A stretch of DNA of 64,000 bases from the NCBI GenBank assembly GCA_964501335.1, contig CAZCTC010000042.1:1-64000 (forward strand). Direction: 5' to 3'. The first letter of the stretch is position 1, and every line of letters begins with the position of its first letter. This document shows, one piece after another, positions 51,354 through 59,567 of the stretch. The notes beneath the pieces were generated by a model. It searched no databases, was not told the origin of the DNA, and saw only the letters and a program-made list of their open reading frames with translations. The DNA is from CAZCTC01 sp964501335. GTDB lineage: Bacteria > Chloroflexota > Anaerolineae > B4-G1 > SLSP01. The position numbers and the translations under genes were made by a program.

Positions 51354-52343
51354 CTACTTCTTTTTAAACATGGCCGCCGTCTGACAGCACTCCAGCGGAT
51401 ACTGCCCCATCGCCGTCTCATCCGAAAGCACTACCCCGGCATAGCCCCGTTGCAAGGCCTCATAAAGATAGCACACCTCAGATCGGGTAGCATTGAGATG
51501 CTCTACCATATGTTCCAACACCTGCCCCGCCATCAAAACCGGCTTGCCGTACTCGCGAACCCGCAGTGAAAAATCCGCGACCGCTTCCGCCATCTCTGCA
51601 ATTCCCAGCTCAGCCCCTAAATCGCCGCGACAGAGCCACAACGCATCGGCAGACTCAGCAATCGCCTGCACATCGACCAACGCCGGACGCCGCTCCAGCT
51701 TGGCAATCAAATAAGCCGCCGGACCGAAAACCGCCCGGTAATTGGCCATCTCCTTCGCATCCCGGACATAAGAAACGGCATAGCGGATAAAGCTCAACGA
51801 ACTGGTCTGCGCCATAATCTGCTGATCCTTATCGCCCAACACCTCCTGACGATAATCAGAAGCCGTGAAGGTGACCCCTTTGCGTGGGCTGATCCATCCT
51901 CCCACCCGTACCCGCGCCTGAAGTCGATCCGCCTCCAGAGATTCCACCGCCAGTCGAATCCGGGCATCGTTCAACACCAGTTCGCCGTTGGAAACCGCCG
52001 CCGCCTGGAAAAAATCACGATGCGGCACCGGCAACACTCCGGGCGTCTCAGCCTTCTCCCCATAAATCAACGTCACCGACGCCCCCACCGGAAGCTCAAA
52101 CGGGGCAAACTCCCCCACCCGCCATTTACTGCCCTGCAAATCGAGGATCAACGGCAACTCAGGATAACCGGTAGCCAGAAAAGGACCGAATTTATCCAGC
52201 CAGGCACCCAGTTGTAACAGTGAAAGATGTGAGGTATTCAGGCGAAAAGCCGTTACCCCGGCCGCCCGCATGAACTCCCAAAGCTTTGGATCTTCGCTGT
52301 GAGGACCTAACGTAGCAACAATTTCATACTGCATAAATTTCAC
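51354..52343 (-). CDS. Pyruvate kinase-like protein lacking the C-terminal domain
   Basis: A 329-residue protein matching the catalytic barrel of pyruvate kinase from end to end: ATLGPHSE (10-17), RLNTSH (34-39, with the usual Phe changed to Thr), LPLILDLQGSKWRVGEF (63-79), AKLE (214-217, carrying the catalytic Lys215 and metal-ligand Glu217) and CRGDLGAELG (238-247). However, GKPVLMAGQVLEHM (266-279) has Gly where kinases have the substrate Thr (TATQM), and LNATRSEV replaces the usual PTRAE-type motif. The allosteric C-terminal domain is absent. It may be a regulator or an altered phosphotransferase rather than a glycolytic kinase. Its GTG start overlaps the stop of the ferritin-like gene (GTGA), so they are coupled; an ATG at 52334 is an alternative. 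Confidence 0.8.
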   Translation of the reverse strand: MKFMQYEIVATLGPHSEDPKLWEFMRAAGVTAFRLNTSHLSLLQLGAWLDKFGPFLATGYPELPLILDLQGSKWRVGEFAPFELPVGASVTLIYGEKAETPGVLPVPHRDFFQAAAVSNGELVLNDARIRLAVESLEADRLQARVRVGGWISPRKGVTFTASDYRQEVLGDKDQQIMAQTSSLSFIRYAVSYVRDAKEMANYRAVFGPAAYLIAKLERRPALVDVQAIAESADALWLCRGDLGAELGIAEMAEAVADFSLRVREYGKPVLMAGQVLEHMVEHLNATRSEVCYLYEALQRGYAGVVLSDETAMGQYPLECCQTAAMFKKK

Positions 52344-52846
52344 GCTTTATGGACCGCTAAAATACTCCGCCGGACCCCGATGCCACGAAACTGCGTTGGG
52401 AAATCGGTAAGCATACGGCTGATATGATGCTTCAACTGCACCCGCAAAAAGGCCTGGGTCTTCTCATTGTCCGCAAAATGGTCGATCAAAAACTCGCAAA
52501 CGGCATTGGTCTCGCCGCCTTCCAACTCATTCGCCAGCTGATAGGCATCTTCGAGGTTCTTAACCCGGGCCACCAACTCATCCAACGACACGGCCAACGC
52601 CTGCCCGGCCATCGCCAGCATCCCTTTCTCCGCCGACTGAAAAAGCTGCTCGACCGGCTGTCGATCCCGCATTTCCGTCAGCCATTGCGCATGACCGGCT
52701 TCTTCCTGAGCATAGATCAGCCAGAAAGCCGCCACATCCGGCTGCGCGGCGAACAGTTCCGCCAATCGCCGATAAAAAACCTCGGCCAGTCGCTCAGCCT
52801 CAATAGCCATCGTAAATAATTCGCCTACCGTTGATTCCTCGGCCAT
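52340..52846 (-). CDS. Ferritin-like / rubrerythrin-domain protein
   Basis: A 168-residue four-helix protein. The diiron pattern of the ferritin-like superfamily is visible: MAIEAERLAEVFYRRL (about 12-27, Glu ligands), AQEEAGHAQWL (about 46-56, an ExxH pair), later ANELEGGE near 108 and KHHISRML near 143. It probably binds iron or handles peroxide or oxygen. The start at 52846 follows GGAGGTTGG; longer in-frame readings lack such a site. It is translationally coupled to the pyruvate-kinase-like gene downstream. Confidence 0.8.
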   Translation of the reverse strand: MAEESTVGELFTMAIEAERLAEVFYRRLAELFAAQPDVAAFWLIYAQEEAGHAQWLTEMRDRQPVEQLFQSAEKGMLAMAGQALAVSLDELVARVKNLEDAYQLANELEGGETNAVCEFLIDHFADNEKTQAFLRVQLKHHISRMLTDFPTQFRGIGVRRSILAVHKA

Positions 52847-52927
52847 AGTCCAACCTCCATTACAAAGGTTTTCGCCCCCCATCTTACCCCAGCTCCCAAT
52901 TTCGGCAAATTAAATAAATAAATCCGA

Positions 52928-53539
52928 TCACCCCATCCAGACTACATTCCAGGGAGCCCCGCTGCCCAAAGGCACCGCCCCCAGCTCGCCTCGGAAATCA
53001 CTCCAGACAATCTCCCCGCCCGCCGTGACGGTAAAACGGCTGGCCGGTTGCAACTCCAGCCGAATGGTAAACTCCCAATCCCGCGCCGGCACGACCTCGC
53101 TCTCCGGCAAAGAGGCCAGCGCTTCTGCCACCACACTATCCGATGCCACATCCAACGTCGCCTCCATAGCCGCCGCGCACTCCAAAAGCCGCCGCGCCCG
53201 CCCCGACTCCCCAATCCGGGCCAGAATTCCTCCCACCTGAACCAGCGTCTGCACGGTCGGAAGATCCGGCGATTGTTGCTGCTGAATGGCGCCTACAGCA
53301 TCCAGAAAAGCCGTGCTCTGTTCCGTTTCCCCGTGCAGGGCAAACAACAGCCCGACCTGATAACAAATCGCCGAATACCACTCGGCATTGCTGTCCAGCT
53401 GTCGTAACACATCCAGGCACTGAGCAAACCAGGCCAGCGACTGATTGTCGTCCTTCTTCTCATAAGCCGTCATTCCCTCAGTATATAAACGCTGGACCAG
53501 TTCCCCCAACATTTCAGGCGACATCGGTTGAGAATCCAT
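52928..53539 (-). CDS. TPR-like helical protein with small beta tail
   Basis: A 203-residue protein. The first two-thirds resemble tetratricopeptide helices (LVQRLYTEGMTAYEKKDDNQ then LAWFAQCLDVL, later YQVGLLFALHGETEQSTAFLDAV). The last part is a short beta region (EFTIRLELQPASRFTVTAGGEIVWSD). Such proteins are usually scaffolds. The start at 53539 has AGGGGG upstream and lies 9 nt after the previous gene's stop, so it is co-transcribed with the secreted YG-repeat protein. The function is unknown. Confidence 0.65.
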   Translation of the reverse strand: MDSQPMSPEMLGELVQRLYTEGMTAYEKKDDNQSLAWFAQCLDVLRQLDSNAEWYSAICYQVGLLFALHGETEQSTAFLDAVGAIQQQQSPDLPTVQTLVQVGGILARIGESGRARRLLECAAAMEATLDVASDSVVAEALASLPESEVVPARDWEFTIRLELQPASRFTVTAGGEIVWSDFRGELGAVPLGSGAPWNVVWMG

Positions 53540-53548
53540 CTTCACCCC

Positions 53549-55099
53549 CTAATCCATCGTAATGAGCACCGGAATAAAGCCCTCACCCTTCAAGAGCTCA
53601 CCCATCGCTTTTCCAATAATCGATCCTATCTGCGGAGAAATCGCCTTCATCGCATACCCCGGCCGCGAAGAAGCTACCAACAGATCGCCCGGCTGGATCG
53701 GACCGGATGAGGCATCCACGCGGATCATCCGATAGGACCCCAACGTCACCAGCGTCAAATAGCCGCCCGGGGCAATTCCCGTCCCTTTAGCCACCACCGC
53801 CGTCTCGGCCGTCACATGGGGCAACTCCACCGTCTCCGCCGAATCGGCGGCCTGAGCATTCCACCCTGCCGGCACCGCAAACGGTTGATCCACCACCCCG
53901 GCAACCCGCGTCGTCCCGGCCGCATCGGCCTTGCGCACCCGAATAACGGGAATATCCCCGCTGACCGGATCGGCATAACCGGTAATCATCACCACATCGC
54001 CCGTCTCCAACGGTTCATCGCCGTCATTGATCGCCACATCGACCACATAGCCGGTCTTGGCCCCACTCACATAAAGCGTCCCATTGACATAAAGCCCGGG
54101 ATAACCCGAACCGTTGTAATTGTTAATCCGGGCTCCATACGCCGTTGCAGACGAGGTTCGTGCCGACAACCCGTCAAGATCACGGCTGTAAAATGAACCG
54201 CCATAACCGCTTGTGCTGTTGCCGACCACCCCATTGCCGCTGTCGCTTTCACCGTACACCCCGGAAGCCGTCCAGGCGCCGCTGTCGTCATCGCCGACAC
54301 CATAGACCCCGGCTCCGTTTTCACTACGGCCGTACACCCCGGGGGCAAAACTATTGGGATGAGCCGCCTGCGCCGAGCTGTGCCCGTAAACCCCGATGCC
54401 GCTGTAACTGTCAAAATAGCCGGCATAGCCCCGCGCCTGCGTCGATCCCCCGTCGTAGCCATAAACGGCATACCCGTCCTGCGAATACCCCATAATGGGA
54501 ATACCGTCGGGACTGGTGGCCGAAACCGCCACCCCCGAAGCCGACTTCGCCGAAAGTCCCCCGCCCCAGGTCGGATCGGTATTTTCAAGATTGAGCACAA
54601 AATTCCCGCTTCCCATATAACCGGTTACCACGGCCCCCGGCCGCAGACTCCAGGCATACGGCACCGCCATGATCGGTTGCCGCGGCAGCACGGTATAAGC
54701 CCCCGTGCTGCTGCCCGGCCGCACCTCCACCTGCATCCAGCGCGGACTGCCCGTGAAAATCGTATTCAAAGCCGCCGGCGCCAGATTGACCGCAAACAAT
54801 CCCCGGCTCACGGTCAGATCGTCCTTCCATTCCGGCCCGCCGACCACATTGCCGTTCACATCCGAGTCATAGATCACAAAACGGAAATCGTACACGCCGT
54901 TGGCCGGCTGCCCGCCGTCCACCAATTGCCCCTGATAAGTGAAAAAACCGGTCGCATCCCCCCCGCCCCCGGTCAATTCATTCGAAAACTGGCCGCCCGG
55001 TCCCTGGGCCAACACCACGCTCAGAGATCCCAGCAAAGCCAGCAATCCCAAAGTCACACCCAGCCACAACCACCGCTTGTTCCAGCCACGAATGTTCAT
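53549..55099 (-). CDS. Secreted YG-repeat protein with a tail-spike-like C-terminus
   Basis: A 516-residue exported protein. A signal peptide (about 1-32, ending SVVLAQ) precedes a Gly-rich linker and a beta region (FFTYQGQLVDGG then VYDFRFVIYDS). The middle (about 160-340) holds many copies of a GVYGxSxxGxGV-type repeat, for example PGVYGRSENGAGVYGVGDD. The C-terminal part (IPVIRVRKADAAG then GDLLVASSRPGYAMKA and GKAMGELLKGEGFIPVLI) resembles the end of phage-tail-spike and bacterial surface-fibre proteins. It is probably an extracellular fibrous protein. GAGGAGG precedes the ATG at 55099. Confidence 0.8.
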   Translation of the reverse strand: MNIRGWNKRWLWLGVTLGLLALLGSLSVVLAQGPGGQFSNELTGGGGDATGFFTYQGQLVDGGQPANGVYDFRFVIYDSDVNGNVVGGPEWKDDLTVSRGLFAVNLAPAALNTIFTGSPRWMQVEVRPGSSTGAYTVLPRQPIMAVPYAWSLRPGAVVTGYMGSGNFVLNLENTDPTWGGGLSAKSASGVAVSATSPDGIPIMGYSQDGYAVYGYDGGSTQARGYAGYFDSYSGIGVYGHSSAQAAHPNSFAPGVYGRSENGAGVYGVGDDDSGAWTASGVYGESDSGNGVVGNSTSGYGGSFYSRDLDGLSARTSSATAYGARINNYNGSGYPGLYVNGTLYVSGAKTGYVVDVAINDGDEPLETGDVVMITGYADPVSGDIPVIRVRKADAAGTTRVAGVVDQPFAVPAGWNAQAADSAETVELPHVTAETAVVAKGTGIAPGGYLTLVTLGSYRMIRVDASSGPIQPGDLLVASSRPGYAMKAISPQIGSIIGKAMGELLKGEGFIPVLITMD

Positions 55100-55121
55100 C
55101 ACCAACCTCCTCTTAAAGTAA

Positions 55122-55160
55122 AGCTATTTTTGCGCGCCTTTCGGGCGCGCAAAAATAGCT
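55122..55160. repeat. Family-A hairpin without tail
   Basis: AGCTATTTTTGCGCGCC and GGCGCGCAAAAATAGCT around a TTTCG loop, between the chaperone-like gene and the YG-repeat gene. Confidence 0.85.
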
Positions 55161-55172
55161 TAATCTCAATCG

Positions 55173-55210
55173 AATTCGCGCGCCGCCCCGTAGGAGGCAG
55201 CGCGCGAATT
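55173..55210. repeat. AATTCGCGCGC hairpin
   Basis: AATTCGCGCGC and GCGCGCGAATT enclose a 16-nt loop, 12 nt from the preceding hairpin. It may act with it as a transcription or processing barrier. Confidence 0.7.
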
Positions 55211-55242
55211 TATTCATATGAATATGGAAAAACAGGGACGGC

Positions 55243-55728
55243 TCAGGGCCGCCCTTTATGAATGGGCTTGACCTTGGATTCCTGACGCGCCATCTCTTTG
55301 ATCTCTTCAATCTGATCAAAGACCGCCGAAACAAACTGCTTGAAGAGCGCCTTGAACTGCTCCGGCGTAATAGAATCCAATGTCCAATGATAAACCGCCA
55401 CCAACACATTTTCATCGCCGGTAACGGCAATGGCAAAGTTGGCCCCCGAAGTCTGCTCGGCATAGAACTGCCGCATCAACAACGCCTCCAGGAACTTCTG
55501 ATGGGGCGTATCCTTGAGAATCGCCAGCGCCGACGAAAAAGTGAACGAGTCCAGCGTCCGCGGCATCGTCACTTCCACCAGCAACTGACCATCCGCCAGC
55601 CGGATCACCGAAGGCGGCATCGGAATGGTAATTCCACACCAGTTAGAAGAATCCAGCTTCAACGGCTCATCGGCGGCTGGATTGCTGACCGCAGCCAGCC
55701 CCGCATTAACGTCCTGGAATAACGACAT
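55243..55728 (-). CDS. CesT/type III secretion chaperone-like protein
   Basis: A 161-residue protein with the fold pattern of type III secretion chaperones (CesT/SycE-like). There is a short helix, then strands with WCGITIPMPPSVIRLADGQLLVEVTMP (here positions 30-56), a helix LEALLMRQFYAE, a strand pair ANFAIAVTGDE / VLVAVYHWTLD, and a final long helix FKQFVSAVFDQIEEIKEMA. These chaperones bind the N-terminal part of a secreted effector. It lies 18 nt after the effector-like gene, and no secretion apparatus is nearby. The assignment is by pattern, not by strong motif. Confidence 0.6.
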   Translation of the reverse strand: MSLFQDVNAGLAAVSNPAADEPLKLDSSNWCGITIPMPPSVIRLADGQLLVEVTMPRTLDSFTFSSALAILKDTPHQKFLEALLMRQFYAEQTSGANFAIAVTGDENVLVAVYHWTLDSITPEQFKALFKQFVSAVFDQIEEIKEMARQESKVKPIHKGRP

Positions 55729-55746
55729 AGCAGCCCGGTCCTCCCT

Positions 55747-56982
55747 TTAGCGTTTGCGGATATCCTCGGCGATATTCTTGCCCACATGATCGGAGTAATT
55801 CTTCCCGAAGCCGTGGCCGCCGGAAACCTTGTGCAACGTGGCATTGCCCTGCGAAGCCATCTTCGCCCCGAACTTGGTGTAGGTCCCGACGAAGAAGCTC
55901 ACCATGTCCAGATTGCCGACATAGAGATCGGCTTTCAGGATCTTGCTGGGGAACGACACCGCATTGCCCGCAAAGATCAACTGGATGTACTTGTTCATGT
56001 CGGCCTCAGCCGTGCTCGCCGCTACCTGCTTGGCCATTTCATCGCGCGCCATCTCTGCGATCATTTCAGGAGAGGCCCCCTTCTTCTTCGCCGAAGCATT
56101 GGCCAGCGCCTCTTCATAAGCTGCTTTGGCCTCCTCGGAAGACCTGGCCGGCCCCAGATATTCTTTCTGCAACTGCTTGTAGACATTGCGGATCGCGTTG
56201 TCGGTCTTGATCGTCCCACGGCTGTGGGCCGAAACGGTGGTGCGATGCTTGTTACGAATCGCATCGAGCATGATCAGCTCTTGCTTCTCGGTCACATTGT
56301 CCCGCACCCCCACCTTGCCCTTGATACAATCGACCAGATCCAGGAAGAAATTGGAGCGCTTGGCGCTGTAGGTATACAACAGATCGACCGCGCTCTGCTG
56401 CAAAGCAACGCCTTCGGCCTTGTTGGCGTCATCCAACGAGGAATTGACGGCTTCCTGCAACCCTTGCGCATCTTCCATGCCGTCCTGAGGAGCCACATTC
56501 ATCCCATTGAGATGGGTCACAGAAGGATACCAATCACCCAGACTGATCGGCTCGCGGTAATAATTGACGATGGGCATCTTACCGCTGAAGCTGACCACTT
56601 CACCGACCGCATAGTAGACCACCTTGCGGCTTCCGTCCGGGGTAGTCTCCTCAGTCCGCTTCACCTCTTCCATCTTGCGATTGGGTGCGCGGCCGGAGAC
56701 CCGATACTGCTTCCCATCGAAATCATCGAACTTCTTCCCGGCGACCTGGGAAGCGTCTACCCCGGCGGTTTTATCCGTCGTCTGCTCTTTCTGAGCTGTG
56801 AGCATCCGCTGAACCGCCAGGTTTCCGCCGGTTTTCTGCATCGCATTAACGTCGGCCGCGCGGAGTGCCATAGGCTGCCCCGTGGGAGAGACGTTAACCG
56901 AAGCGCGCGCCACACTACCCTGGGAAGAGGGTGTGGAAGAAGATTTCTGGACGTGTTTGGGTTCTAATCGCCCCTTTTCCAT
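55747..56982 (-). CDS. Putative secreted effector with alpha/beta-hydrolase-like domain
   Basis: A 411-residue protein. The disordered, Ser/Gln-rich N-terminus ends in MQKTGGNLAVQRML (48-61), which matches the LQRxxGNxAVxxLL motif seen at the start of many proteins loaded by extracellular contractile injection systems. The C-terminal part suggests an alpha/beta hydrolase: a nucleophile elbow with Ser254 in SAHSRGTIK (251-259), a candidate Asp359 in GNLDMV, and His390 in GGHGFGKNYSDHV. A helical insertion (about 280-330) separates elbow and triad. It could be a lipase or esterase effector. There is no signal peptide. It is followed by the chaperone-like gene. No injection-machine gene is in this window. 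Confidence 0.55.
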   Translation of the reverse strand: MEKGRLEPKHVQKSSSTPSSQGSVARASVNVSPTGQPMALRAADVNAMQKTGGNLAVQRMLTAQKEQTTDKTAGVDASQVAGKKFDDFDGKQYRVSGRAPNRKMEEVKRTEETTPDGSRKVVYYAVGEVVSFSGKMPIVNYYREPISLGDWYPSVTHLNGMNVAPQDGMEDAQGLQEAVNSSLDDANKAEGVALQQSAVDLLYTYSAKRSNFFLDLVDCIKGKVGVRDNVTEKQELIMLDAIRNKHRTTVSAHSRGTIKTDNAIRNVYKQLQKEYLGPARSSEEAKAAYEEALANASAKKKGASPEMIAEMARDEMAKQVAASTAEADMNKYIQLIFAGNAVSFPSKILKADLYVGNLDMVSFFVGTYTKFGAKMASQGNATLHKVSGGHGFGKNYSDHVGKNIAEDIRKR

Positions 56983-57054
56983 AGCAACCTATCCTTTCAT
57001 GAGAGAAACATGAACAGTTTGAGAAAAAAACAGGCGCGGCTCCGTCCCAGAGGT

Positions 57055-57115
57055 ATATTCAACCAATAGATATATATACTAAGTATATACTAAGAAAGCC
57101 ATAAGTCAAAAGAGT
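57055..57115 (-). promoter_or_regulatory. AT-rich candidate promoter/operator of the effector operon
   Basis: This stretch of about 50 nt is rich in TATATACTAAG direct repeats (ATATACTAAG twice) in an otherwise GC-rich region, about 75-130 nt upstream of the effector start at 56982. The reading as a promoter or regulator site is inference. Confidence 0.35.
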
Positions 57116-57122
57116 TTTTATT

Positions 57123-57160
57123 CATAATTTCGGCGGCTTCGGAAAGCCGCCGAAATTATG
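57123..57160. repeat. Family-A hairpin without tail
   Basis: CATAATTTCGGCGGCTT and AAGCCGCCGAAATTATG around CGGA. Confidence 0.85.
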
Positions 57161-57206
57161 TTTTTTCCAGACTAACCACACAGGTGGAAAATTTCTCCCC
57201 ATCGGC

Positions 57207-57294
57207 AAAAAAGCCCTTGTTTTCGCATAAAAAAGCCCCTGTTCTCGCGTAAAAAAGCTTGTGTTTCTGCGTAAAAAACTTATGTTTTGGCGCG
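57207..57294 (+). repeat. Four 22-nt tandem copies of a hairpin arm
   Basis: Units start at 57207, 57229, 57251 and 57273, each AAAAAAGCCCTTGTTTTCGC-like and ending GCGT or similar. The last merges into the left arm of the complete hairpin at 57281. The repeated piece is the A/T-rich flank plus left arm of the family-A element. Confidence 0.8.
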
Positions 57295-57395
57295 CTTTCT
57301 GAAGCGCGCCAAAACATAAATAAAAACAACTCTCTCTCCCCCTGCTTCGCACCGCGCGTCGCTTCTCACCAGGAAAATACCGGTTGCGGGACGCT
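57281..57395 (+). repeat. TCTG-hairpin element with tail (family A)
   Basis: The hairpin at 57281-57318 (TATGTTTTGGCGCGCTT / AAGCGCGCCAAAACATA) has loop TCTG. The tail contains CTCTCTCCCCCTGCTTCGCA and ends TTGCGGGACGCTGAAAA. Confidence 0.9.
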
Positions 57396-57422
57396 GAAAA
57401 GCACCAACCATCAGATCAGAAC

Positions 57423-57445
57423 CGATTTTGCGCCTTACGCAAAAT
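57423..57445 (+). promoter_or_regulatory. Hairpin just upstream of the metallopeptidase gene
   Basis: GATTTTGCG, loop CCTTA, CGCAAAATC, ending 16 nt before the ATG at 57462. It could be an operator or a leader hairpin. The gene has no good Shine-Dalgarno, so the hairpin may matter for translation. Confidence 0.35.
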
Positions 57446-57461
57446 CAGTTATCATACGGCT

Positions 57462-58655
57462 ATGACACCAGGTAAAAGCAGCCCGATTCGCGTCCAGGGA
57501 TTGGTCCGTGCCATGCAAGAGATCCGAAACCGGCTCAGCCAGGGCATCGCCCCGGCCCAGGCCACCGAATTCCGCATCCATGTCACCAACATCATCGCCC
57601 AGGTCGAAAACGCCTGTAACCAGAACCGTATCACCCCCCAGGAACTCCCCACCCCTTCCTATCGGGCCTACCAGTACCTCACCTCCATCGACCTGTTCCA
57701 TCTTCCCCCTCCCCTCCACAACAGCCCGCAACTTCAACCCAAAATCCGCATTACCAACATAGTTGCCATCAGCGATGATATAGCCGCATCGATTGCCGCC
57801 CTGGTCCGCACCCCTGATCCGGAAACCACCCATACGCTGAGCCTCCAACTGAAAACTCACACCGACTCCATTGAAAAAATCTGCCGCGAGTCGAAAAGCA
57901 CGCCCAATCAGCTGCCCCCCCCCAGCCGCCGGGCCTACCAATGGCTAAAATTCCTGAGCGATCTCGACAACCTGGAACTCCATCTCCTGGCCCTGACCCA
58001 GGCGCAAAATCACATCAAAACACCGCTCAAAACAATCACCGGCCGCACTTCCCCCCCCATTGAGGTAATGTTTCGCTTCTTCTCCCATCTCTACGAAATT
58101 CGCCAGCAGCCGCTGCGCCTCACCCTACACGAAGGCTTCATCAACGCCCCGCCGGAAACCCTCGGTCCGCTCCTCGAAGCCCTCCGCCGGGGTGATGCGC
58201 CCACCAGCCGTGAAATAGCCCGCGCCTACAGTGAAACCGAAGAATTCTGCGAGATCATCACGGCCCTGGAAATCAACGAACAGGACAACAGCTTCCAGAC
58301 CCGGGGCCGCTGTTACGATTTGGAAACAGTCTTTGCCCGCGTCAATGCTCAATATTTCAATGGCCAAATGGCCCATCCCCGATTGACCTGGAACCAGACC
58401 CTCACCCTGAGGAAACTCGGCCACTACCACTTCAGCACCGACACCGTCATGTTGAGCATCACCCTCGACGATCCCCGCATCCCACCGGAAGTGATCGACT
58501 TCGTCATGTACCATGAATTGCTCCACAAAGAGCTGGGCATCAAAACAGTCAACGGCCGCCGTTACGCCCATACCTCCGAATTCCGCGCCGCCGAGCAACG
58601 CTTTCAACACTACGCGACGGTGGAAAAATTTCTCTCCCGCACCCATAAAAAATAA
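57462..58655 (+). CDS. SprT/YgjP-like zinc metallopeptidase with helical N-terminus
   Basis: A 397-residue cytoplasmic protein. The first about 270 residues are helical and unrecognised (for example LVRAMQEIRNRLSQGIAPAQ near 14). The C-terminal part has the SprT/YgjP pattern: VFARVNAQYFNGQM near 289, WNQTLTLRKLGHYHF near 310, then VIDFVMYHELLHKELG with His351, Glu352 and His355, and a later His in YAHTSEFRAAE that can complete the zinc site. No secretion signal is seen. It lies 2 nt before the response regulator gene, so both are co-transcribed. The start at 57462 is the first ATG after a leader hairpin. The substrate is unknown. Confidence 0.78.
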   Translation: MTPGKSSPIRVQGLVRAMQEIRNRLSQGIAPAQATEFRIHVTNIIAQVENACNQNRITPQELPTPSYRAYQYLTSIDLFHLPPPLHNSPQLQPKIRITNIVAISDDIAASIAALVRTPDPETTHTLSLQLKTHTDSIEKICRESKSTPNQLPPPSRRAYQWLKFLSDLDNLELHLLALTQAQNHIKTPLKTITGRTSPPIEVMFRFFSHLYEIRQQPLRLTLHEGFINAPPETLGPLLEALRRGDAPTSREIARAYSETEEFCEIITALEINEQDNSFQTRGRCYDLETVFARVNAQYFNGQMAHPRLTWNQTLTLRKLGHYHFSTDTVMLSITLDDPRIPPEVIDFVMYHELLHKELGIKTVNGRRYAHTSEFRAAEQRFQHYATVEKFLSRTHKK

Positions 58656-58657
58656 CC

Positions 58658-59362
58658 ATGCCGCCCAACCGCATCCTGTTGATCGAAGACGACAGCGCCG
58701 TCGCCCTCAGCCTGCGCGACGGGCTGGAACGCGAAGGCTACTTTGTCGAATGGAAAACCACCGCCGCCGCCGGCATGACCGCCGCCCGCGAAAACTCGCC
58801 CCAATTGCTGCTGCTGGATATCCGCCTGCCCGATCGCTCCGGCTTCGACCTCTGCCGCGAACTGCGTCAGGCCGGCCTGCGCCAGCCCATCCTCATGCTC
58901 ACTGCCCAGCGCGACGAGCTGGATAAAGTGCTCGGCCTCGAACTGGGCGCCGACGATTACATCACCAAACCCTTCAGCCTGCGCGAACTGCTCTCCCGCA
59001 TCCGGGCCCAGCTTCGCCGCGCCTACGGCGATCTCTCCGGCGCCGCCAATCCCAACCTGTTGACCCTCGGCGATTGGGTGATCGACCGCGACCGCGGCCA
59101 GGTGCTGCGGGAAAACGAACCGCTCAACCTCACCCCCACCGAATTCAGATTGCTGCTCTATCTGGCCCAACACGCCGGCCAGGCCCTCACCCGCGCCCAG
59201 ATCCTCGACGCCGTCTGGGGTTACGCCGCCGACGTGGAAAGCGAAAAGATCGTCAATGTCCACATCCGGCGCCTCCGCGAAAAAATAGAACCAGACCCCA
59301 GCCGCCCCACCCTCATCCTCACCGTCCCCGGCATCGGCTACCGCCTCTCCAATAAAGATTAG
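58658..59362 (+). CDS. OmpR/PhoB-family response regulator (no kinase beside it)
   Basis: A 234-residue regulator. The receiver pocket ILLIEDDSA (about 5-13), phosphorylatable Asp in LLLDIRLPDRSGF (about 48-60) and Lys in YITKPFSL are followed by a winged-helix domain with FRLLLYLAQHAGQALTRAQI, WGYAADVESEKIVNVHIRRL and ILTVPGIGYRL. It follows the metallopeptidase gene by 2 nt, and no histidine kinase gene is found near it. The MacAB-type exporter genes lie 520 nt downstream across a repeat-filled gap and might be its target, but this is only positional. Confidence 0.92.
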   Translation: MPPNRILLIEDDSAVALSLRDGLEREGYFVEWKTTAAAGMTAARENSPQLLLLDIRLPDRSGFDLCRELRQAGLRQPILMLTAQRDELDKVLGLELGADDYITKPFSLRELLSRIRAQLRRAYGDLSGAANPNLLTLGDWVIDRDRGQVLRENEPLNLTPTEFRLLLYLAQHAGQALTRAQILDAVWGYAADVESEKIVNVHIRRLREKIEPDPSRPTLILTVPGIGYRLSNKD

Positions 59363-59400
59363 CCCCCCCAGCAATTAACCCTAAAAAGCAGAAAAAAGCC

Positions 59401-59510
59401 TATGTTTTGGCGCGCTTTCTGAAGCGCACCAAAACATAAACAAAAAAAATTCTCCCCCTGCTTCGCACAGCGCGTCGTAGCCTACCGGAAAAACACCGTG
59501 TGCGGGACGC
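59401..59510 (+). repeat. TCTG-hairpin element with tail (family A)
   Basis: The hairpin at 59401-59438 (TATGTTTTGGCGCGCTT / AAGCGCACCAAAACATA) has loop TCTG. The tail ends GTGCGGGACGCAAAAAG. One G-A mismatch interrupts the stem. Confidence 0.88.
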
Positions 59511-59567
59511 AAAAAGCCAGCTGTTAAGCACACCAACAATCAACCCCACAGATCGGAAAAAAGCCCT

